Assembly (NCBI GenBank): GCA_964453915.1
Contig: CAYVPW010000026.1
Location: forward strand, 1-18,151
Origin: UBA1259 sp964453915
GTDB taxonomy: Bacteria > Bacillota > Clostridia > Christensenellales > Borkfalkiaceae
Reading direction: 5' to 3'
Length of the DNA: 18,151 nucleotides
Positions 16,183-18,151 of this stretch are shown piece by piece (position 1 is the first letter of the stretch; every line of letters begins with the position of its first letter). A program made the translations under genes and the position numbers. A model generated the notes under the pieces. That model was not told the DNA's origin, did not search any database, and was given only the letters and a program-made list of their open reading frames with translations.

Positions 16183-17559
16183 TTAAGCTTTTATATCTGG
16201 AAGTTTGCTTAATGCGATTTTAATTTCTTCGTCCGAAGGAACGTAGTTAGACATGTTTCCGTCGTTAAACTTTTGATATGCGTACATATCGAAATATCCC
16301 GTGCCGGTAAGCCCGAATACTATGGTTTTTTCTTCTCCGCTTTCTTTGCATTTAAGCGCTTCGTCTATGGCAACTTTTATTGCGTGAGAGCTTTCCGGAG
16401 CGGGGAGTATGCCTTCAACCCTAGCAAAGAATTCAGCCGCTTCAAAAACTTCCGTTTGATTAACGCTTGTAGCTTGCATAAGCCCGTCGTCATAAAGTTG
16501 AGATAAGGTCATATTCATTCCGTGATATCTTAATCCGCCGGCGTGGCTTGCGGAAGGAATAAATCCGCTGCCTAAAGTGTACATCTTTGCAAGTGGGCAT
16601 ATTTTACCCGTATCGCAATAATCGTAAACGTATTTTCCGCGAGTAAGGCTTGGGCAAGAAGCAGGTTCAACCGCGATAAACTTGCAGTCGTGAACTCCTT
16701 TGATTTTATCTCTCATAAACGGGGCTATAAGACCGCCTAAGTTTGAACCGCCGCCCGCACAACCGATTATTATATCGGGTTTTTCGCCGTATTTATCCAT
16801 AGCGGTTTTCGTTTCTAATCCTATTACAGATTGATGTAGCATTACTTGGTTAAGAACGCTGCCCAAAACGTAGCGATAACCTTCTGTGGAAGATGCTTTT
16901 TCTACCGCTTCTGATATAGCGCAACCTAAACTGCCGTTTGTTCCTGGGAACTCTGCAAGGATTTTTCTACCCACTTCGGTTTCCATAGAAGGAGAAGGGG
17001 TGACGTTTGCGCCGTACGTTCTCATTACTTCTCTGCGGAAGGGCTTTTGCTCGTATGACACTTTAACCATATATACCTTGCAATCTAATCCTAAATAAGC
17101 GCACGCCATAGATAGTGCAGTGCCCCATTGTCCGGCACCCGTTTCCGTGGTCACACCTTTTAAGCCCTGTTTTTTAGCGTAATATGCTTGTGCGATGGCA
17201 GAGTTTAATTTGTGGCTGCCGCTTGTGTTGTTTCCCTCGAATTTATAATAAATTTTAGCGGGGGTTTTAAGTTTTTCTTCTAAGCAATAAGCCCTTACCA
17301 AAGGAGACGGACGGTACATTTTATAGAAATTTCTGATTTCTTGAGGAATTTCAAAATAAGGCGTAGCGTCGTCTAGTTCTTGCTTAATCAATTCGTCGCA
17401 AAAAACGGGGGAAAGGTCTTGTTCCGTGACGGGCTTTCCTGTTGCTGCGTTTAGAAGCGGAGCGGGTTTATTTACCATATCCGCCCTTAGGTTATACCAA
17501 AATTTTGGCATTTCACTTTCTTCTAGATAGATTTTGTAGGGAATTTTTTGCTCTTTCAT
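16183..17559 (-). CDS. trpB: Tryptophan synthase beta chain, TrpB2 type
   Basis: A PLP enzyme that condenses indole with serine to give tryptophan. At 458 residues, with the N-terminal extension (PYKIYLEESEMPKFWYNL), it belongs to the TrpB2 branch, which is longer than the TrpB1 subunit (about 400) and usually does not pair tightly with TrpA. The PLP lysine is Lys117 in NTSGSHKLN, the catalytic Glu is in TETGAGQWG (Glu139), and the phosphate-binding loop is GGGSN at 269-273. The RPSPL segment before the lysine also fits. ATG 17559 follows AAGGAG at nine bases. It stands alone between a Trp-specific T-box leader and a terminator, with no other trp gene adjacent, so it may serve indole salvage or a dispersed pathway. 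Serine deaminase activity is a possible side function of the family. Confidence 0.93.
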   Translation of the reverse strand: MKEQKIPYKIYLEESEMPKFWYNLRADMVNKPAPLLNAATGKPVTEQDLSPVFCDELIKQELDDATPYFEIPQEIRNFYKMYRPSPLVRAYCLEEKLKTPAKIYYKFEGNNTSGSHKLNSAIAQAYYAKKQGLKGVTTETGAGQWGTALSMACAYLGLDCKVYMVKVSYEQKPFRREVMRTYGANVTPSPSMETEVGRKILAEFPGTNGSLGCAISEAVEKASSTEGYRYVLGSVLNQVMLHQSVIGLETKTAMDKYGEKPDIIIGCAGGGSNLGGLIAPFMRDKIKGVHDCKFIAVEPASCPSLTRGKYVYDYCDTGKICPLAKMYTLGSGFIPSASHAGGLRYHGMNMTLSQLYDDGLMQATSVNQTEVFEAAEFFARVEGILPAPESSHAIKVAIDEALKCKESGEEKTIVFGLTGTGYFDMYAYQKFNDGNMSNYVPSDEEIKIALSKLPDIKA

Positions 17560-17605
17560 AATTTTACACTCCTTTCTTTACGAGAACGGGATATAAATTC
17601 CAAAT

Positions 17606-17641
17606 AAAAAATCCCGCCCCGGACTATTTGCCGGGACAGGA
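17606..17641 (-). terminator. T-box-controlled terminator of trpB
   Basis: Read on the minus strand, an 11-pair stem (17631-17641 with 17612-17622, two G-U wobbles) closes on an 8-base loop and is followed by six Us (17611-17606). Its upstream arm also supplies the CCC that completes the competing antiterminator, so the two folds exclude each other. Confidence 0.9.
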
Positions 17642-17876
17642 TAAAATCCTGCGGTGCCACCCTGCTTGACGCTTTTATAGTAAAAACGCCCTCTTTACGT
17701 ACATACATACGCTTGCAACTTTTACGGAATGCAATTCTCCGTCTCCCGTACTGCCAAAAAGGTTTCTGTTCGCCCTCGAAAGTCCATTCAATTAAGCCGA
17801 TTTAATTGCAATTCCACCACCTGCAAATCTCTTAATAAATCAAAAACAAAATCTACTTACACTTTCTCATCGGTTT
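17606..17876 (-). promoter_or_regulatory. T-box riboswitch, tryptophan (UGG) specifier
   Basis: A leader RNA that senses uncharged tRNA-Trp and controls trpB by antitermination. On the minus strand the T-box core AGGGTGGCACCGC (complement of 17651-17663) is intact. Stem I has the GAUGAGAAAGU start, an AGUA loop-E motif, an AGAGA internal motif and a GGUGGUGGAA apical region. The specifier loop reads GAA-UGG-A with codon UGG at 17786-17784, closed by ACUUUC pairing with GAAAGU. The antiterminator forms as GGG, bulge UGGCACC, then GCAGGAU with AUCCUGU and CCC. The bulge UGGC would pair with a tRNA 3' end GCCA, fitting the G73 discriminator usual in bacterial tRNA-Trp. Confidence 0.95.
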
Positions 17877-17881
17877 TCTCA

Positions 17882-17910
17882 AGTATAACACGCTAAAAAA
17901 AGCTTGTCAA
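17882..17910 (-). promoter_or_regulatory. Sigma-A promoter of the T-box/trpB transcript
   Basis: On the minus strand TTGACA (17910-17905), a perfect -35, is 17 bases from TATACT (17887-17882). Transcription would begin near 17875, just before stem I of the T-box, giving a leader of about 315 bases ahead of trpB. Confidence 0.92.
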
Positions 17911-17976
17911 TAAAATACAACAAAAAATACGGTTTTATTTTTTAACTTTAAAATTGTTAAAAAAGACAAAAAATAG

Positions 17977-18005
17977 TTGAAAAAAAGTGTTGTAAATGAT
18001 ACAAT
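17977..18005 (+). promoter_or_regulatory. Sigma-A promoter of tRNA-Gln
   Basis: TTGAAA (17977-17982) and TACAAT (18000-18005) are separated by 17 bases. The start near 18012 is about ten bases before the mature tRNA 5' end. It is divergent from the trpB promoter, with about 65 A+T-rich bases between the two -35 elements in which I see no other element. Confidence 0.85.
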
Positions 18006-18022
18006 GTTAAAGGAAAACGCAT

Positions 18023-18098
18023 AGGGGTATCGCCAAGCGGTAAGGCAACGGACTCTGACTCCGTCACTTCGTTGGTTCGAATCCAGCTACCCCTGCCA
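18023..18098 (+). tRNA. tRNA-Gln (anticodon CTG)
   Basis: A complete cloverleaf: acceptor AGGGGTA (18023-18029) with TACCCCT (18088-18094), D stem GCC/GGC, anticodon stem ACGGA/TCCGT with loop CTCTGAC and anticodon CTG at 18055-18057, T stem GTTGG/CCAGC with loop TTCGAAT. The discriminator is G73 (18095) and CCA is encoded (18096-18098). It reads CAG. The first pair is A1-U72, whereas E. coli tRNA-Gln has U1-A72. It is a single-gene transcript with its own promoter and terminator. Confidence 0.97.
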
Positions 18099-18104
18099 CA
18101 TAAG

Positions 18105-18143
18105 TTAGCACATTTGTCTAAACGATAAATGTGCTAATTTTTT
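18105..18143 (+). terminator. Intrinsic terminator of tRNA-Gln
   Basis: TTAGCACATTT (18105-18115) pairs with AAATGTGCTAA (18127-18137); the helix can extend three more pairs (GTC with GAT) to a 5-base loop. Six Ts follow (18138-18143). It begins seven bases after the CCA end. Confidence 0.92.
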
Positions 18144-18151
18144 GCATTTTT

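Noticed and set aside
17695..17715. Short acat-type tandem repeat
   Set aside because: It falls inside the T-box leader and is only a few units long; it is better explained as part of the leader's stem regions than as a repeat locus.
1..18151. Search for CRISPR arrays, IS elements, integrases, toxin-antitoxin pairs or phage genes
   Set aside because: No regularly spaced repeats, no transposase or recombinase motifs and no paired terminal inverted repeats were seen; apart from the two envelope genes nearly all coding sequence is core-type.

Overview
The window looks like chromosomal core sequence from a low-G+C Bacillota, most likely an uncultured Clostridia-type lineage. The evidence is the A+T-rich composition, AGGAG-type ribosome binding sites, sigma-A promoters with 17-base spacers, a T-box leader, prolipoprotein signal peptides and the gene order prs-pth-mfd-(PrsA/SurA-like lipoprotein). 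That order resembles the one in Bacillota, but without the sporulation-linked neighbours (fin, spoVT) that flank mfd in Bacillus. No phage, IS element, CRISPR array or integron is visible. I found no convincing new multi-gene system; the interest lies in regulatory RNA, gene junctions and a few poorly characterised proteins.

Layout. (1) 57-3195: an extended -10 promoter, glnS (glutaminyl-tRNA synthetase) and a COG2509-like FAD-dependent oxidoreductase, closed by a terminator shared with the convergent next gene. (2) 3237-4707: a divergent pair of uncharacterised envelope genes, a PepSY-like lipoprotein on the minus strand and a single-pass membrane protein on the plus strand. (3) 4737-7332: a tight cluster of a CPBP intramembrane protease, rlmH, an M14 peptidase and tadA, with ATGA overlaps at two junctions. 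The M14 gene sits in the same frame as rlmH and lacks a clear start signal. (4) 7325-12443: prs with its own promoter, a strong hairpin, then pth and mfd. (5) 12487-14437: a monocistronic 626-aa lipoprotein with SurA/PrsA-like features and a degenerate parvulin-like region. (6) 14460-16167: a terminator-like hairpin touching a DnaQ-type exonuclease gene, then an AEC-family permease. (7) 16183-17910, minus strand: a standalone TrpB2-type tryptophan synthase beta chain controlled by a well-preserved T-box with a UGG (Trp) specifier. (8) 17977-18143: a tRNA-Gln(CTG) gene with its own promoter and terminator.

How they fit together. Much of the window serves translation fidelity and RNA metabolism: GlnRS and its tRNA, RlmH on 23S rRNA, TadA on tRNA-Arg wobble A34, and Pth recycling peptidyl-tRNA. 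PRPP synthase feeds nucleotide, His and Trp synthesis, and Mfd links transcription to repair. The T-box makes trpB expression depend on uncharged tRNA-Trp. GlnRS together with a tRNA-Gln whose first pair is A1-U72 rather than U1-A72 suggests direct glutaminylation. Several genes (CPBP, pth, exonuclease) begin so close to an upstream terminator-like hairpin that they must depend on read-through or on promoters inside the preceding gene.
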